64,000 bases of DNA from Candidatus Thiothrix putei (GCA_029972225.1 CP124756.1:1532001-1596000), one strand, 5' to 3'. Counted from the stretch's first letter, positions 1 through 9,710 are shown. The notes: a model not told the origin generated them from the letters alone. Made by a program: numbers and translations.

Positions 1-312
1 TTGCAAACCTCGGATTTGGATTTGTCGGATCTTCAAGATCGTATGGTGGCGTTGAAACGGGTAGGTGTGCCTTACTCGCAAACCACAGTTGAATACGAAG
101 ATAACGTGAAGAAGTTTGGTGAAGAGGTCGCTAAGAAACTTGACATCAATCAAGCAGAGGCTAATCTGATTGCACAGGCTAAAGCAGGCAACTACGACGG
201 TAATCCTAACAACATCAGTGAGATGGATGCCTTGGTTGCTTACCTGCAAGTGCTGGGTACGATGGTTGACTTTAAAAAGTTTGATGAAGACCACTTCATT
301 CAATTCCGTTAA
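1..312 (+). CDS. ccoO: cbb3-type cytochrome c oxidase subunit II, C-terminal end (partial)
   Basis: The reading frame is open at the left window edge, so this is the last 103 residues of a longer protein; the first TTG is only the first codon visible. CcoO is the membrane-anchored mono-haem c subunit that passes electrons from CcoP to the CcoN haem-copper core. The visible part has the family's C-terminal pattern, with a GVPYS segment near residue 22 and a YLQVLGT segment near residue 80. The CxxCH haem site must lie upstream of the window. The call rests on this tail together with the ccoQ and ccoP genes that follow. Confidence 0.88.
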   Translation: MQTSDLDLSDLQDRMVALKRVGVPYSQTTVEYEDNVKKFGEEVAKKLDINQAEANLIAQAKAGNYDGNPNNISEMDALVAYLQVLGTMVDFKKFDEDHFIQFR

Positions 313-360
313 TTTTCTGTGCTACTGGATAGTGGCCTCTGTTGACAAGGTGAGGATCAA

Positions 361-588
361 ATGCTGACAGACTTCTGGACATGGATCTTGGATCTAGGTA
401 ACAGCAAGACCGTTGCGTTGCTGATCTTTTTTACGACGTTTGTGGGTATCGTCATCTACGTTTATTCCAGCCGCAAACGTGGCGAAAGGCTTGAGTCTTA
501 TCGCTACATGCCGCTGATGGATGAGGATGAAGCAGACAAACGTGTCAAAGCAGCAGAGGCGGCTTCCCAATCAAAAGGTGAGAAATAG
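361..588 (+). CDS. ccoQ: cbb3-type oxidase small subunit CcoQ
   Basis: A 75-residue protein with one membrane helix at about residues 16-36, followed by a basic SSRKRGER stretch and an acidic, charged tail. This is the usual form of CcoQ, the small non-haem subunit thought to stabilise the cbb3 complex. It sits between ccoO and ccoP in the canonical order, 48 bp after ccoO and 2 bp before the ccoP start, so the three are surely cotranscribed. A GAGGATCAA ribosome site precedes the ATG. Confidence 0.88.
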   Translation: MLTDFWTWILDLGNSKTVALLIFFTTFVGIVIYVYSSRKRGERLESYRYMPLMDEDEADKRVKAAEAASQSKGEK

Positions 589-590
589 TT

Positions 591-1541
591 ATGGCTACTC
601 CTGTAAAAGACCCTTTGACCGGCGCAGAAACGACTGGTCACGTTTGGGATGATTCGTTACAAGAATTTAACAATCCCCTGCCACGCTGGTGGTTGTGGAC
701 ATTCTACGGCACGATCATTTTTACCATTTTATACTGGGTTATGTACCCTTCTTGGCCGATTGGTAATACCTATTTAAAAGGTATTGGTAACGATATTACC
801 TATAAGACTGATGCGGGCGAAGAGAAAACCACCCACTGGAACATGCGTGCACTATTGGCGCATGACATGCAAAACGGTGCAGAAGCGATCAAGCAGCAAG
901 AATACCTCGCTAAAGTTGGCGCGGCTTCTTATGAGCAAATTGCACAAGATCCTGATATGTCTTCTTTCGTGCGTTCTTACGGCGTAGGCATGTTCGGTGA
1001 TAACTGTGCCGCTTGCCACCAGTCTGGCGGTCAAGGTGTGGTCGGTCAATTCCCTAACTTGGTGGATGATGATTGGTTGTGGGGTGGTGACACCACGGCG
1101 ATTGAAAATACTATCCGTCATGGTCGTTTGGGTTACATGCCTGCTTACAGCAAAACCTTTGATGAAACGCAACTCAATCAAGTGGCTAACTACGTGTTAA
1201 CACTGTCTGGGGAGCCAGCAGTAGATGCAGCCGCCGCCGCAGAAGGTCAAAAAATCTTCCAAGGCCAAGCAGGTGGTTGCTACATGTGCCATACAAAGGA
1301 AGGCACAGGTATGCACGCACAAGGTTCTGCTAACCTGACTGATAAAGTTTGGACAATTGCTAACCTGCCAGCCGCAGAAACCCCTGAAGCTAAATTGGAA
1401 GCGGTGAAAGCCGTTATCCATAATGGTGTTAAGCGTCAAATGCCTGTGTTCGGTAAAGACGGTCGTAACCTGTCTGATACTGAAATCAAGGTATTGGTTG
1501 CTTACCTGCAACAGATGTCCGGCGGTGCTGGCGCACAGTAA
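591..1541 (+). CDS. ccoP: cbb3-type cytochrome c oxidase dihaem subunit III CcoP
   Basis: A 316-residue dihaem cytochrome c subunit that accepts electrons from soluble cytochromes and feeds CcoO/CcoN in high-affinity oxygen respiration. The N-terminal FixP_N region has one membrane helix at about residues 35-52. Two haem c sites follow: CAACH at residues 139-143 and CYMCH at 230-234, each in its own cytochrome c domain. A methionine in a GYMPAY segment (about 181-186) is a plausible axial ligand for the first haem. Full length for the family. It is the last gene of the operon and is followed by a clear terminator. Confidence 0.96.
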   Translation: MATPVKDPLTGAETTGHVWDDSLQEFNNPLPRWWLWTFYGTIIFTILYWVMYPSWPIGNTYLKGIGNDITYKTDAGEEKTTHWNMRALLAHDMQNGAEAIKQQEYLAKVGAASYEQIAQDPDMSSFVRSYGVGMFGDNCAACHQSGGQGVVGQFPNLVDDDWLWGGDTTAIENTIRHGRLGYMPAYSKTFDETQLNQVANYVLTLSGEPAVDAAAAAEGQKIFQGQAGGCYMCHTKEGTGMHAQGSANLTDKVWTIANLPAAETPEAKLEAVKAVIHNGVKRQMPVFGKDGRNLSDTEIKVLVAYLQQMSGGAGAQ

Positions 1542-1566
1542 GATACGCTGTTTTCAGGTATGATAG

Positions 1567-1591
1567 AGGCCGGATTTGTTCCGGCCTTTTT
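1567..1591 (+). terminator. Rho-independent terminator of the cco operon
   Basis: An 8-bp stem (AGGCCGGA, 1567-1574, pairing with TCCGGCCT, 1580-1587) with a 5-nt loop runs into TTTTT. It lies 26 bp after the ccoP stop and ahead of murB, so it ends the oxidase transcript. Confidence 0.9.
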
Positions 1592-1624
1592 GCGTTATGA
1601 ACCTTTAAGACAACCGATTGCTAC

Positions 1625-2635
1625 ATGAAAATTCGCGAAAATTATTCCCTGAAAGCACTCAATACCTTCGGGTTAGCTGTTAAAGCCCGTTATTTCTGTA
1701 GCTTGCACAAGCTGAGTGGAGTACGCACCTTGATGGCCTGGCAGCAGGAACATCCTGATTTACCGCTATTATTTCTGGGAGGCGGCAGTAATATATTGTT
1801 CGTCAATGATTATCCGGGCTTAGTCGTGCAAGTGCGCTTGGAAACCTTGGAAGTATTGGGACAGGATGAGAATTACCATTATGTACGTGCGGGAGCAGGC
1901 AATAACTGGCATGAATTTGTGCAATGGACTATCGCACAAGGCTTTGCAGGGCTTGAAAACTTATCGTTGATTCCAGGAACCGTCGGCGCAGCACCAATGC
2001 AGAATATTGGTGCGTATGGCGTAGAGCTAAAAGATCATGTATATGAAGTACAAGCTTTAGACTGGCGCACCGCAGAAATCCGTGATTTTAATGTTGAAGA
2101 GTGCCGTTTTACTTACCGTGATAGCTATTTCAAATCGGTAGAACCGGATCGTTGGTTGATTGTGGCAGTAGTATTCCGTTTGCCGCGTCAGCCACAGTGG
2201 AAAATCGACTATTCAGGGGTGAAAGAGCTGTTAGCAGGCAAAATGTTAAATGCGCGTTTGATCAGCGATGCCATTATCAGCATCCGCCAAAGCAAATTGC
2301 CAGATCCTGCTGAAATTGGTAACGCAGGCAGTTTTTTCAAAAACCCACTCATTACACCAGCGCAATGGGCGGCACTCAAAACGCAATTTCCTGATATACC
2401 GGGGTGGCCTCAACAGGGTCAAGTGAAAACCTCAGCGGGTTGGTTAATTGATCAATGTGGCTGGAAGGGTAAACGTGACGGTGATACAGGCACTTACGCC
2501 AAACATGCGTTGGTCTTGGTGAATCATGGCAATGCCACTGGTATAGAGGTGTGGGATTTTGCCCAGACGATTATTGCTTCGGTACAGGATAGCTTTGGAA
2601 TTACCTTAGAGCCAGAACCACGGGTGATTCGTTAG
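1625..2635 (+). CDS. murB: UDP-N-acetylenolpyruvoylglucosamine reductase MurB
   Basis: A 336-residue flavoprotein that makes UDP-N-acetylmuramate in the cytoplasm, the second committed step of peptidoglycan synthesis. FAD-binding signatures are visible: LGGGSNIL near residue 51 and LSLIPGTVGAAPMQNIGAYG near residue 115. The GNAGSFFKNP motif carries the catalytic serine at about residue 236. Length and the C-terminal EPEPRVIR ending match type I MurB of Gammaproteobacteria. It lies alone between the cco terminator and a convergent kinase gene. Confidence 0.96.
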   Translation: MKIRENYSLKALNTFGLAVKARYFCSLHKLSGVRTLMAWQQEHPDLPLLFLGGGSNILFVNDYPGLVVQVRLETLEVLGQDENYHYVRAGAGNNWHEFVQWTIAQGFAGLENLSLIPGTVGAAPMQNIGAYGVELKDHVYEVQALDWRTAEIRDFNVEECRFTYRDSYFKSVEPDRWLIVAVVFRLPRQPQWKIDYSGVKELLAGKMLNARLISDAIISIRQSKLPDPAEIGNAGSFFKNPLITPAQWAALKTQFPDIPGWPQQGQVKTSAGWLIDQCGWKGKRDGDTGTYAKHALVLVNHGNATGIEVWDFAQTIIASVQDSFGITLEPEPRVIR

Positions 2636-2655
2636 GGGCGGAAGCATGTTCGACC

Positions 2656-4473
2656 TTACTGTAACCATTGCTCGACAACTTTGAGTAGCTCATCTTGTTT
2701 GACAGGTTTTGCCAGATAATCATCCATACCCATTTTTAGGCAGCGTTCACGGTCGCCTTTGAGCGCATTGGCGGTCATGGCAATCACCGGAATATGTTGC
2801 TTGAATATGCCCTCTTTTTCCCATTTGCGGATGTAACGGGTAGCCGTGTAACCATCCATTTCTGGCATATTAATATCCATCAAGACGAGTTGGTAAGGGC
2901 GATTGCGTAGGGCTTTGAGTGCCAGTTTGCCAGTGGTGACGTGCTCCACGTGAATATCGAGTTTTTCCAGCATCGTAACGGCAATTAGGGCATTAACAGG
3001 GTTGTCTTCTGCTAACAAAATCGCAGGCTCGATTGATGCAATAGATTTTAAGACGATATTCGGGAAGGGATGTGTGGTCTCTGGTGTTGGTTTGGTCTGA
3101 TGATTGAGCGTATGTCGTCTTAAGGTATCCAGCAAGACATCCCGTAACGTGATGGAACGCACAGGTTTGGTAACGGCAGCTTGCACGCCCGCTTGTTGTT
3201 GTTTTTCAAGCGAAATACCGTAAGAGGTGAGCATGACAATCGGGGTGTGAGCGTGACGATGATCACTGCGGATGGTTTTGGCGAGCGCAATGCCGTCCAT
3301 TTGTGGCATAAACCAGTCTAACAGCATCAGGTCAATGGGGCGTTGCTGGGTGATGGATTCTTCGAGTTTGTGTAAGGCATCATGCCCATTGCTGACGATA
3401 ATAGCTTCAGCTTTCCACGCTTGCAGGTAGTTTTCCAGAATACGCCGGTTGGTTTCATTATCGTCCACCACCAGAATTCGGCGACCTTCCAAATGGTGGC
3501 TATTGTTGCCGAATGCATGATTTTCGGTGATGGGAAAGGTGATTTCAAACCAGAAAGTTGTACCCTGACCGGGAACACTGTCCAGTCCAAGGCGACCACC
3601 CATCATTTCAGTAAACTCGCGTACAATGGTTAACCCCAAGCCTGTGCCGCCGTAACGCCGGTTGATGGAAGCATCGACTTGCACAAACGATTCAAATACA
3701 CTTTTTTGCATGGCGAAGGGAATGCCGATGCCAGTATCACGGACTTCAAAACGTAATACGGCTTTGTCATCGCGGATTTCCAGCAATTCCAAGCCGGTAT
3801 ACACTTCGCCACGTTCGGTGAATTTGACGGCATTGCCGACCAAGTTCATCAACATTTGCCGTAAGCGAGCCGGGTCGCCTTTCACGCGCTCAGGAATGTT
3901 TTCGGGGATGTAGCATTGAACTTCGAGATTTTTTTCCTGCGCCATTGTCGACATAATGCCGCTGATGTTTTCCACCAATTCACGCGGGGAAAACTCGATG
4001 ATTTCCAGCTCAATACCGCCTGCTTTGAGTTTGGAAAAATCCAGAATATTGTTAATGACATCCAGCATGACTTCGCAGGAGGCATACGCGGTATCCACGA
4101 ATAATTTTTGGCGGGGATCGAGTGTCGTATCTTTCACGATTTCCAAAGAACCCAAAATACCGTGTATCGGGGTGCGTAATTCATGGCTCATATTCGCCAT
4201 GAAGCGGGTTTTTTGTTCGGATTTGTGTAGGGCTTCGATGCGTTGTTCGGTTTCAGCTTTGAGATCATCGTACAGTTTGCGCATTTCTTGTGAGGAAACT
4301 TCCAGAGAACGTTCCAGCAAATATTGCGCGTCACTCGTGCCGGTGTACGAGAGGTCGATTTGGTGCAGAAAGTTCTGCCATTTGTTTTGGTCGTCCGGCA
4401 ATCCATGCTGGAGCAGGCCGCTGCGCTTTAATTGTTTTTGTAAGCGCTTATGGAGGGGTTTAACTTCCTTCAT
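2656..4473 (-). CDS. Soluble hybrid histidine kinase with two receiver domains
   Basis: A 605-residue cytoplasmic kinase with no membrane helix. Residues 1-90 form a charged, probably coiled-coil linker. The HisKA domain has the H box MSHELRTP with phospho-acceptor His97. The HATPase domain has the N box around Asn214, DTGIG at 246-250 and GGTGLGL at 275-281. Receiver 1 (about 331-452) has acidic residues at 337-338 and phospho-acceptor Asp386. Receiver 2 (about 483-605) has Glu489/Asp490 and Asp533. There is no HPt domain and no output domain, so a partner phosphotransfer protein or effector must be elsewhere. Its start overlaps the end of the FIST gene by 14 bp, which suggests translational coupling and that FIST is its sensor. 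Confidence 0.93.
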   Translation of the reverse strand: MKEVKPLHKRLQKQLKRSGLLQHGLPDDQNKWQNFLHQIDLSYTGTSDAQYLLERSLEVSSQEMRKLYDDLKAETEQRIEALHKSEQKTRFMANMSHELRTPIHGILGSLEIVKDTTLDPRQKLFVDTAYASCEVMLDVINNILDFSKLKAGGIELEIIEFSPRELVENISGIMSTMAQEKNLEVQCYIPENIPERVKGDPARLRQMLMNLVGNAVKFTERGEVYTGLELLEIRDDKAVLRFEVRDTGIGIPFAMQKSVFESFVQVDASINRRYGGTGLGLTIVREFTEMMGGRLGLDSVPGQGTTFWFEITFPITENHAFGNNSHHLEGRRILVVDDNETNRRILENYLQAWKAEAIIVSNGHDALHKLEESITQQRPIDLMLLDWFMPQMDGIALAKTIRSDHRHAHTPIVMLTSYGISLEKQQQAGVQAAVTKPVRSITLRDVLLDTLRRHTLNHQTKPTPETTHPFPNIVLKSIASIEPAILLAEDNPVNALIAVTMLEKLDIHVEHVTTGKLALKALRNRPYQLVLMDINMPEMDGYTATRYIRKWEKEGIFKQHIPVIAMTANALKGDRERCLKMGMDDYLAKPVKQDELLKVVEQWLQ

Positions 4474-5602
4474 ACATCACCGTTAAGGTCATGGTTTCGT
4501 TGTGCAGGCAGCACTGCCCACCGAGTGCAGTGGGGGCTAATTCACCGTAAGAGTAAAACCCAAGCTGTTGACTGCCGGCGGGAAGGTTTTCGAGCGTGGC
4601 TTCTAACTCTTGGTCAACGTCATCGCCCATGACGAGTTTGCGTCCTGAGCAACTGATGGTCAGCGCAAAGACGGGTGTTTGGGGCGGTAGTTGTTCTGCT
4701 AAGCTGCGTGAGGCTGTTTCTGCACCATCCAACAAATTGTCAAAACTGCCGTACATCAATTGAGTGCCATAACCTTGTGGAATATCGGCCACAAACCCTA
4801 GGCTATTATCTGCTTCATTGATTGACACCACAGTACGTACCACGTAGTGATCTTTGGTTTGATTCCAGATCGCTAAGGGGAAGTGCAAGGCGGTCGCGGG
4901 TAAGTTGTCCGCGTGTTCCCCAAGGTATTCTTTATAAAGTTGTAAGGCAGGGCGACCGTCAATTTCATACAACGTATTGCCTGCTGCACGGGTAATGACG
5001 CGTTCAGGACCAAAAGGTTTGAAGCCATCACGGGCGTAGCTGTTAAAGACCAGCTCTTTGCCATAAAAACCAACGCCAGAGACACACAGTGAGGTCGCTT
5101 GTCCTTGGTGCAAAATCCAAGTAGATACAAATTGCATCTTGTCACTGGCTAAGCCACCGACAATGGTAACGTTGGTTTCATTAACAACCGAAGCCAAGCC
5201 ACGAATTAATTCACTGCCATTAGTGTTCAGGCCATCGGTCAGAATGAAAATTCCTTTAAGATCAGGCGAATTGAGGTCATTGGCAATTTGCTGGCCTGCT
5301 TGAAAAGAATCGTTTACATGCGGTAATGCAGCACTCGCAAAGGCTAGGCGGGTTGTCTTAAAGCGAATAACGCCTACTACCAAGGCATTATCCAGCAAAT
5401 GTTCATTGAAAATACCAGCAACGGTAGAACAGCCTGCGATCACTGCTTGCGGATAGTGAGCATGTAGCTGTTCAAGAGCAGCTTGGTAGTATTTGCTATC
5501 GGGAGGGCTGAATATCAATACCAAGGTTTGAGGTGAATCAATGTCAGGTAAGGGCTTATGCCAACCTGTTGCATGTGTAAAAAAGCTTAGCGTAACTTGC
5601 AC
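4460..5602 (-). CDS. FIST-domain sensory protein
   Basis: A 380-residue soluble protein with FIST_N (about 30-215) and FIST_C (about 225-360). Recognisable points are AVIAGCSTVAGIF near residue 53, GIFILTDGLNTNGSELIRGL near 115, VVGGLASD near 148, and the C-terminal LGFYSYGEL ending. FIST is a ligand-sensing domain, proposed for small molecules such as amino acids, that occurs with histidine kinases and cyclic-di-GMP enzymes. Here it is a separate polypeptide encoded upstream of, and overlapping, a kinase that has no sensor domain of its own. The inference is a two-protein sensor. The ligand is unknown. Confidence 0.87.
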   Translation of the reverse strand: MQVTLSFFTHATGWHKPLPDIDSPQTLVLIFSPPDSKYYQAALEQLHAHYPQAVIAGCSTVAGIFNEHLLDNALVVGVIRFKTTRLAFASAALPHVNDSFQAGQQIANDLNSPDLKGIFILTDGLNTNGSELIRGLASVVNETNVTIVGGLASDKMQFVSTWILHQGQATSLCVSGVGFYGKELVFNSYARDGFKPFGPERVITRAAGNTLYEIDGRPALQLYKEYLGEHADNLPATALHFPLAIWNQTKDHYVVRTVVSINEADNSLGFVADIPQGYGTQLMYGSFDNLLDGAETASRSLAEQLPPQTPVFALTISCSGRKLVMGDDVDQELEATLENLPAGSQQLGFYSYGELAPTALGGQCCLHNETMTLTVMYEGS

Positions 5603-5663
5603 GGTTGTTTCCCCCGAATGTGCATCGTCATTATTTTAATGCATTGTACTTGGTCAAAATAAT

Positions 5664-5683
5664 ATCACAAGATTGTTTGTGAT
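5664..5683. promoter_or_regulatory. Inverted repeat between the divergent FIST and ybeZ genes
   Basis: ATCACAA and TTGTGAT are perfect reverse complements separated by 6 bp, in the 150-bp gap between the FIST start and the ybeZ start. A dimeric regulator could bind here, but no family is implied by the sequence alone. Confidence 0.3.
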
Positions 5684-5752
5684 TATCCTACCATCTGTCG
5701 GAACGGTTGAACCTAAGCAGGGCTGTGGCTATACTTTCACAATCATCCCTTT

Positions 5753-6763
5753 ATGGAATTCTCAGTCTTCTTGACTACTACAACGACTGCTGCAACGGAA
5801 AGTGACAGGCACACCGTTCAGTTTGAGCTGGAACCTGCTAATACCGAGCGTTTAATGAACTTATGTGGTCAATTTGACCAGCATTTGCGTCAATTAGAGC
5901 ACCGCCTCGGCGTTGAACTGAGTAACCGTGGCAATTTGTTCCAGATTACCGGAACGCCGCTGACTACACAGTTAACCATTAATTTATTGCATGACCTTTA
6001 CCGTGAAACGGTTGAAACCGTTCTCAGCCCGGAAAGCATTCATCTGTTCCTGCAAGAAGCCAATCTCGATAAGGTACAAGCCAATACCGGCGATGATGTG
6101 CGCATCCGCACCAAGCGCGGTTATATCAAACCCAAAGGTTTGGCGCAAAGTCAGTACATCCAAAATATTCGCACTCATGATGTCACGTTTGGGATTGGTC
6201 CTGCGGGTACGGGTAAAACTTGGCTGGCTGTCGCGTGTGCGGTCGAAGCGTTGGAGCGTGATGAAGTGCGGCGTTTGGTGCTGGTGCGTCCTGCGGTGGA
6301 AGCGGGGGAGCGCTTGGGTTTCTTGCCCGGTGATTTGTCGCAAAAAATTGACCCGTATTTACGCCCAATGTATGACGCTTTGTATGAAATGCTGGGAGTC
6401 GAAAAGGTCAATAAACTGATTGAGCGCAATGTCATTGAAGTCGCACCGTTGGCTTATATGCGCGGGCGTACCTTGAATGATGCCTTTATCTTATTGGATG
6501 AAGCGCAAAATACCACCACGGAACAGATGAAAATGTTCCTGACCCGCTTAGGGTTTGGCTCTTCTGCCGTGATCACGGGTGACATTACCCAGATTGACTT
6601 GCCACGCCATCAAACCTCTGGCTTGCGCCAAGCGGCTGAAATTCTGGAAGATGTTAAAGGCATCAGCTTTAACTGGTTCAGCGGGCGCGACGTGGTACGG
6701 CACAAATTAGTGCAAAAGATTGTGGCAGCGTATGAAGGTTTTGAGCGGGAGCGTTCCGCATGA
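5753..6763 (+). CDS. ybeZ: PhoH-like ATPase YbeZ
   Basis: A 336-residue cytoplasmic PhoH-family NTPase. The Walker A motif GPAGTGKT lies at residues 149-156 and a Walker B-like ILLDEAQN near residue 246. YbeZ is the conserved partner of YbeY and is linked to ribosome maturation and RNA metabolism. The N-terminal 120 residues carry the KH-like region usual for the family. It overlaps ybeY by 4 bp and begins the ybeZ-ybeY-ybeX-lnt cluster typical of Proteobacteria. Confidence 0.95.
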   Translation: MEFSVFLTTTTTAATESDRHTVQFELEPANTERLMNLCGQFDQHLRQLEHRLGVELSNRGNLFQITGTPLTTQLTINLLHDLYRETVETVLSPESIHLFLQEANLDKVQANTGDDVRIRTKRGYIKPKGLAQSQYIQNIRTHDVTFGIGPAGTGKTWLAVACAVEALERDEVRRLVLVRPAVEAGERLGFLPGDLSQKIDPYLRPMYDALYEMLGVEKVNKLIERNVIEVAPLAYMRGRTLNDAFILLDEAQNTTTEQMKMFLTRLGFGSSAVITGDITQIDLPRHQTSGLRQAAEILEDVKGISFNWFSGRDVVRHKLVQKIVAAYEGFERERSA

Positions 6764-7218
6764 GCTTGGAACTCGATATTCAAAACCCAGAAGCTTACAC
6801 CAGCATTCCTGCTGAAGCGGATTTATTACGCTGGGCGCAAGCCGCATGGTCGGCGGATGCGGAAGCCGGTGTGGTGGTGCGCATCGTCAATGAAGCCGAA
6901 AGTCAGGCACTCAACCGCGCTTATCGGGACAAAGATTACCCGACAAACGTACTGTCGTTTCCTTACGATGCACCATCGATTCCAGAAGATGACGATGACA
7001 TCGAATACCTCGGCGATCTGGTCATTTGTTTGCCTGTGGTTGAGCGTGAAGCAGCCGAACAAGGTAAAACCGCGACCCAACATTGGGCGCATTTGTTGAT
7101 ACATGGTTTGTTGCATTTACAAGGTTATGACCATATAACGGATACCGAAGCAGAAGAGATGGAAGCTTTAGAAACCGCTTTGCTGCTCAAACTCGGCTTT
7201 CCCGACCCTTATCACTAA
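6760..7218 (+). CDS. ybeY: Endoribonuclease / rRNA maturation factor YbeY
   Basis: A 152-residue metalloenzyme needed for 16S rRNA 3' maturation and ribosome quality control. The metal-binding signature [11 protein letters not shown] places the zinc ligands at His115, His119 and His125. A TNVLSFPY segment near residue 59 is also family-typical. The start overlaps the ybeZ stop (ATGA), so the two are translationally coupled. Normal length and no anomalies. Confidence 0.96.
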   Translation: MSLELDIQNPEAYTSIPAEADLLRWAQAAWSADAEAGVVVRIVNEAESQALNRAYRDKDYPTNVLSFPYDAPSIPEDDDDIEYLGDLVICLPVVEREAAEQGKTATQHWAHLLIHGLLHLQGYDHITDTEAEEMEALETALLLKLGFPDPYH

Positions 7219-7232
7219 CCCCCAGAGGAACA

Positions 7233-8105
7233 ATGAAAACTGACATAGGTGACTCGCGACCTCGACCGCGATGGAAACAATGGTTAATTAATAAACTCGA
7301 TCTTACTTCCCAAAGTCGGGAAGATTTGATGGACGATTTACAACGGGCTAACGAAAAAAACCTCCTGCCAGGGGAAACGGTGGGAATGTTGCAAGGCGTG
7401 CTGGAATTTGGTGCGCTTCAAGTGCGCGACATTATGGTGCCACGCTCACAAATCAACTTCATTTACCACGAAGATGACTTCACCGATATTCTCGCTCGCA
7501 TTGCCGAAACCGAACATTCACGCTACCCCGTGGTGGATGAAGACCGCGATGATTTGGTGGGGGTGTTGCTGGCAAAAGATCTGCTCAAATACAGCGGGCG
7601 TGAACAAGAATTTGAAATTGATGACATTATCCGCCCCGCCTTAATTGTCCCCGAAAGCCAGCGATTGAATCGCTTGCTGACTGAATTTCGCAAAACCCGT
7701 AACCACATGGCGGTGGTCATCGACGAATACGCGGGCATTGCTGGGCTGGTGACGTTTGAAGACGTGTTGGAACAGATTGTCGGTGACATCGACGATGAGC
7801 ACGATGATGAGGAAGACGTTTCCACCAATATCCAGCCGCAAGACGACGGGCGTTTCATTGTCGAAGCAATGACGCCGATTGATGAATTTAATGCGACGGT
7901 GGGAACTGCATTCGATACCGAGGAATTCGATACCATTGCGGGAATTGTGATCCATGAATTGGGTAAAATCCCGCGTCAAGGCGAGGAAGTGGTGTTAATG
8001 GGCTGGTTATTTCGGGTATTGCGCAGCGATTCGCGGCGTATTTTGTTGCTGGAAGTGTTGCCCCACACGGAAAATTCATGTTCTGAGGAAGTGCCTGCGT
8101 TATAA
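7233..8105 (+). CDS. ybeX: CorC/YbeX-type CBS-domain protein (magnesium/cobalt efflux family)
   Basis: A 290-residue protein with two CBS domains (about residues 70-195), starting at the RDIMVPRSQ signature, and a C-terminal CorC_HlyC transporter-associated domain (about 210-285). The family has been tied to Mg/Co homeostasis and, in this operon context, to ribosome function. There is no membrane segment, which fits the short YbeX form. An AGAGGAAC ribosome site precedes the ATG. The gene is third in the ybeZ-ybeY-ybeX-lnt order. Confidence 0.92.
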   Translation: MKTDIGDSRPRPRWKQWLINKLDLTSQSREDLMDDLQRANEKNLLPGETVGMLQGVLEFGALQVRDIMVPRSQINFIYHEDDFTDILARIAETEHSRYPVVDEDRDDLVGVLLAKDLLKYSGREQEFEIDDIIRPALIVPESQRLNRLLTEFRKTRNHMAVVIDEYAGIAGLVTFEDVLEQIVGDIDDEHDDEEDVSTNIQPQDDGRFIVEAMTPIDEFNATVGTAFDTEEFDTIAGIVIHELGKIPRQGEEVVLMGWLFRVLRSDSRRILLLEVLPHTENSCSEEVPAL

Positions 8106-8140
8106 TCCGCTCACATTTTGCTGTGCTGGATATTCCAATC

Positions 8141-9697
8141 ATGCTGTCTTTTCGTAATTCTAGTGACTCCCTTTCGAAATTTGACTACCTGCTGGCGTTG
8201 CTGGCAGGTTTGTCTATGGCTTTGGCGTTCGCGCCTATCGAATGGCGGGCGTTTGCATTTCTTGCGCCTGCCGTATTGTTCTGGCTGAATCTCAAACCGA
8301 TACCAACCAAGCAACGCTTACGGTTGGCGTGGGTGTTTGGGGTGGGGATGTTTGCCGGAGGTGCGCACTGGATTTATGTCAGTATCCACTTTTTCGGTGG
8401 GGCAAATTCCTTCATTGCCGCTTTCATGGTGGCTATTTTTGTGGTGATCATGGCACTGTTGTTGCTGGTGTTCGGCTGGTTGGCGGCGTATACCACGCAT
8501 TTACCGCAAGCAGTGCGTTTACTGGTGGCATTCCCGGCGATTTGGGTGTTGACCGAATGGTTTCGCGGTTGGTTTTTAACAGGGTTTCCCTGGTTGCAAT
8601 TAGGTAGCAGTCAGATTGATACCTGGTTGGCACATTACGCACCGATCACAGGTGTGTTAGGCGTCAGTTGGCTGGTCGCTTTGGGCGCGGGCGCATTGGT
8701 TTTACTGGTGCTGGGAACTCAACGCGAACGCGTTATTGCTGCGGTATTAGCGTTGGTGACGGCAGTCGGTGGGTTTGGCTTGGGGCAGGTGCGTTGGACA
8801 GAACCCGCAGGAGAACCTTTATACGTCAGTATGTTGCAAGGCAATGTTGATCAGTTAACCAAGTGGTCACGCGAATTCCGCAATGACAATATCCAAGCTT
8901 ATCTGGATTTGATGGATGGGGATAAGTACCCGAATGTCGAAGCCTCGCATCTAGTGATTTGGCCGGAAACCGCGCTTGCCGATTTTTTCCCGCAATCTTT
9001 GGATGTGATGTTGCCGTTACAAGAGTGGGCGCGTGAGGCGAAAGCTGATTTATTGGTCGGTGGTTTTCATGTGAATCGTGATACCGAGGCCGTGTATAAC
9101 GCGGTGATGGCGGTGGGTAGTGAGCGTGATGTGGAAACGTCTATCAATACCGGCGAGCATGTGTATGCCAAGCAGCATTTAGTACCGTTCAGCGAATACA
9201 TTCCTTTATTAAAATACTTACGTTTCTTGGAACATATTATCAAATTGCCGTATGACAATGTGACAGCTTGGGGGGGCACGAATACCCTGATGGTGGCAGG
9301 TCAACCGATGCGCATGTCGGTGTGTTACGAAGATGCGTATGCCGAAGAAATGATTGCTGGATTGCCACAAGCGACCATGCTGGTGAATGTCAGCAATGAC
9401 GGCTGGTTCACAGGCTCAATTGAACCAGCGCAACACGCTGAAATTGCACGGATGCGGGCGTTGGAAACCGGGCGTTATTTGTTGCGGGCTACCAATAACG
9501 GGGTTAGCGCGATTATTGATGAAAAGGGCAAAGTGACCGCCACGGCTGAGCCGCGCATTGCTACCGTGATCAGTGGGTATGCTACCCCGATGCAAGGGGC
9601 AACCCCTTATGTGCGGGTTGGCAATTGGCTGATTATTCCATTGATGTTTATACTGTTGGGTGTTCCGTTGCTATTCTTGCGCGGCAAATTTTATTAA
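8141..9697 (+). CDS. lnt: Apolipoprotein N-acyltransferase Lnt
   Basis: An inner-membrane enzyme that adds the third acyl chain to lipoproteins. About seven membrane helices fill residues 1-215, followed by a periplasmic nitrilase-like domain with the Glu-Lys-Cys triad visible as VIWPETALADF (Glu), AKQHLVPFSE (Lys) and SVCYEDAYAEE (Cys), and a final C-terminal helix. I prefer the ATG at 8141 (518 residues). A GTG at 8123 in the same frame would add six residues but has no better ribosome site. It closes the ybeZYX-lnt cluster. Confidence 0.94.
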   Translation: MLSFRNSSDSLSKFDYLLALLAGLSMALAFAPIEWRAFAFLAPAVLFWLNLKPIPTKQRLRLAWVFGVGMFAGGAHWIYVSIHFFGGANSFIAAFMVAIFVVIMALLLLVFGWLAAYTTHLPQAVRLLVAFPAIWVLTEWFRGWFLTGFPWLQLGSSQIDTWLAHYAPITGVLGVSWLVALGAGALVLLVLGTQRERVIAAVLALVTAVGGFGLGQVRWTEPAGEPLYVSMLQGNVDQLTKWSREFRNDNIQAYLDLMDGDKYPNVEASHLVIWPETALADFFPQSLDVMLPLQEWAREAKADLLVGGFHVNRDTEAVYNAVMAVGSERDVETSINTGEHVYAKQHLVPFSEYIPLLKYLRFLEHIIKLPYDNVTAWGGTNTLMVAGQPMRMSVCYEDAYAEEMIAGLPQATMLVNVSNDGWFTGSIEPAQHAEIARMRALETGRYLLRATNNGVSAIIDEKGKVTATAEPRIATVISGYATPMQGATPYVRVGNWLIIPLMFILLGVPLLFLRGKFY

Positions 9698-9710
9698 AAG
9701 AGGAACACCG

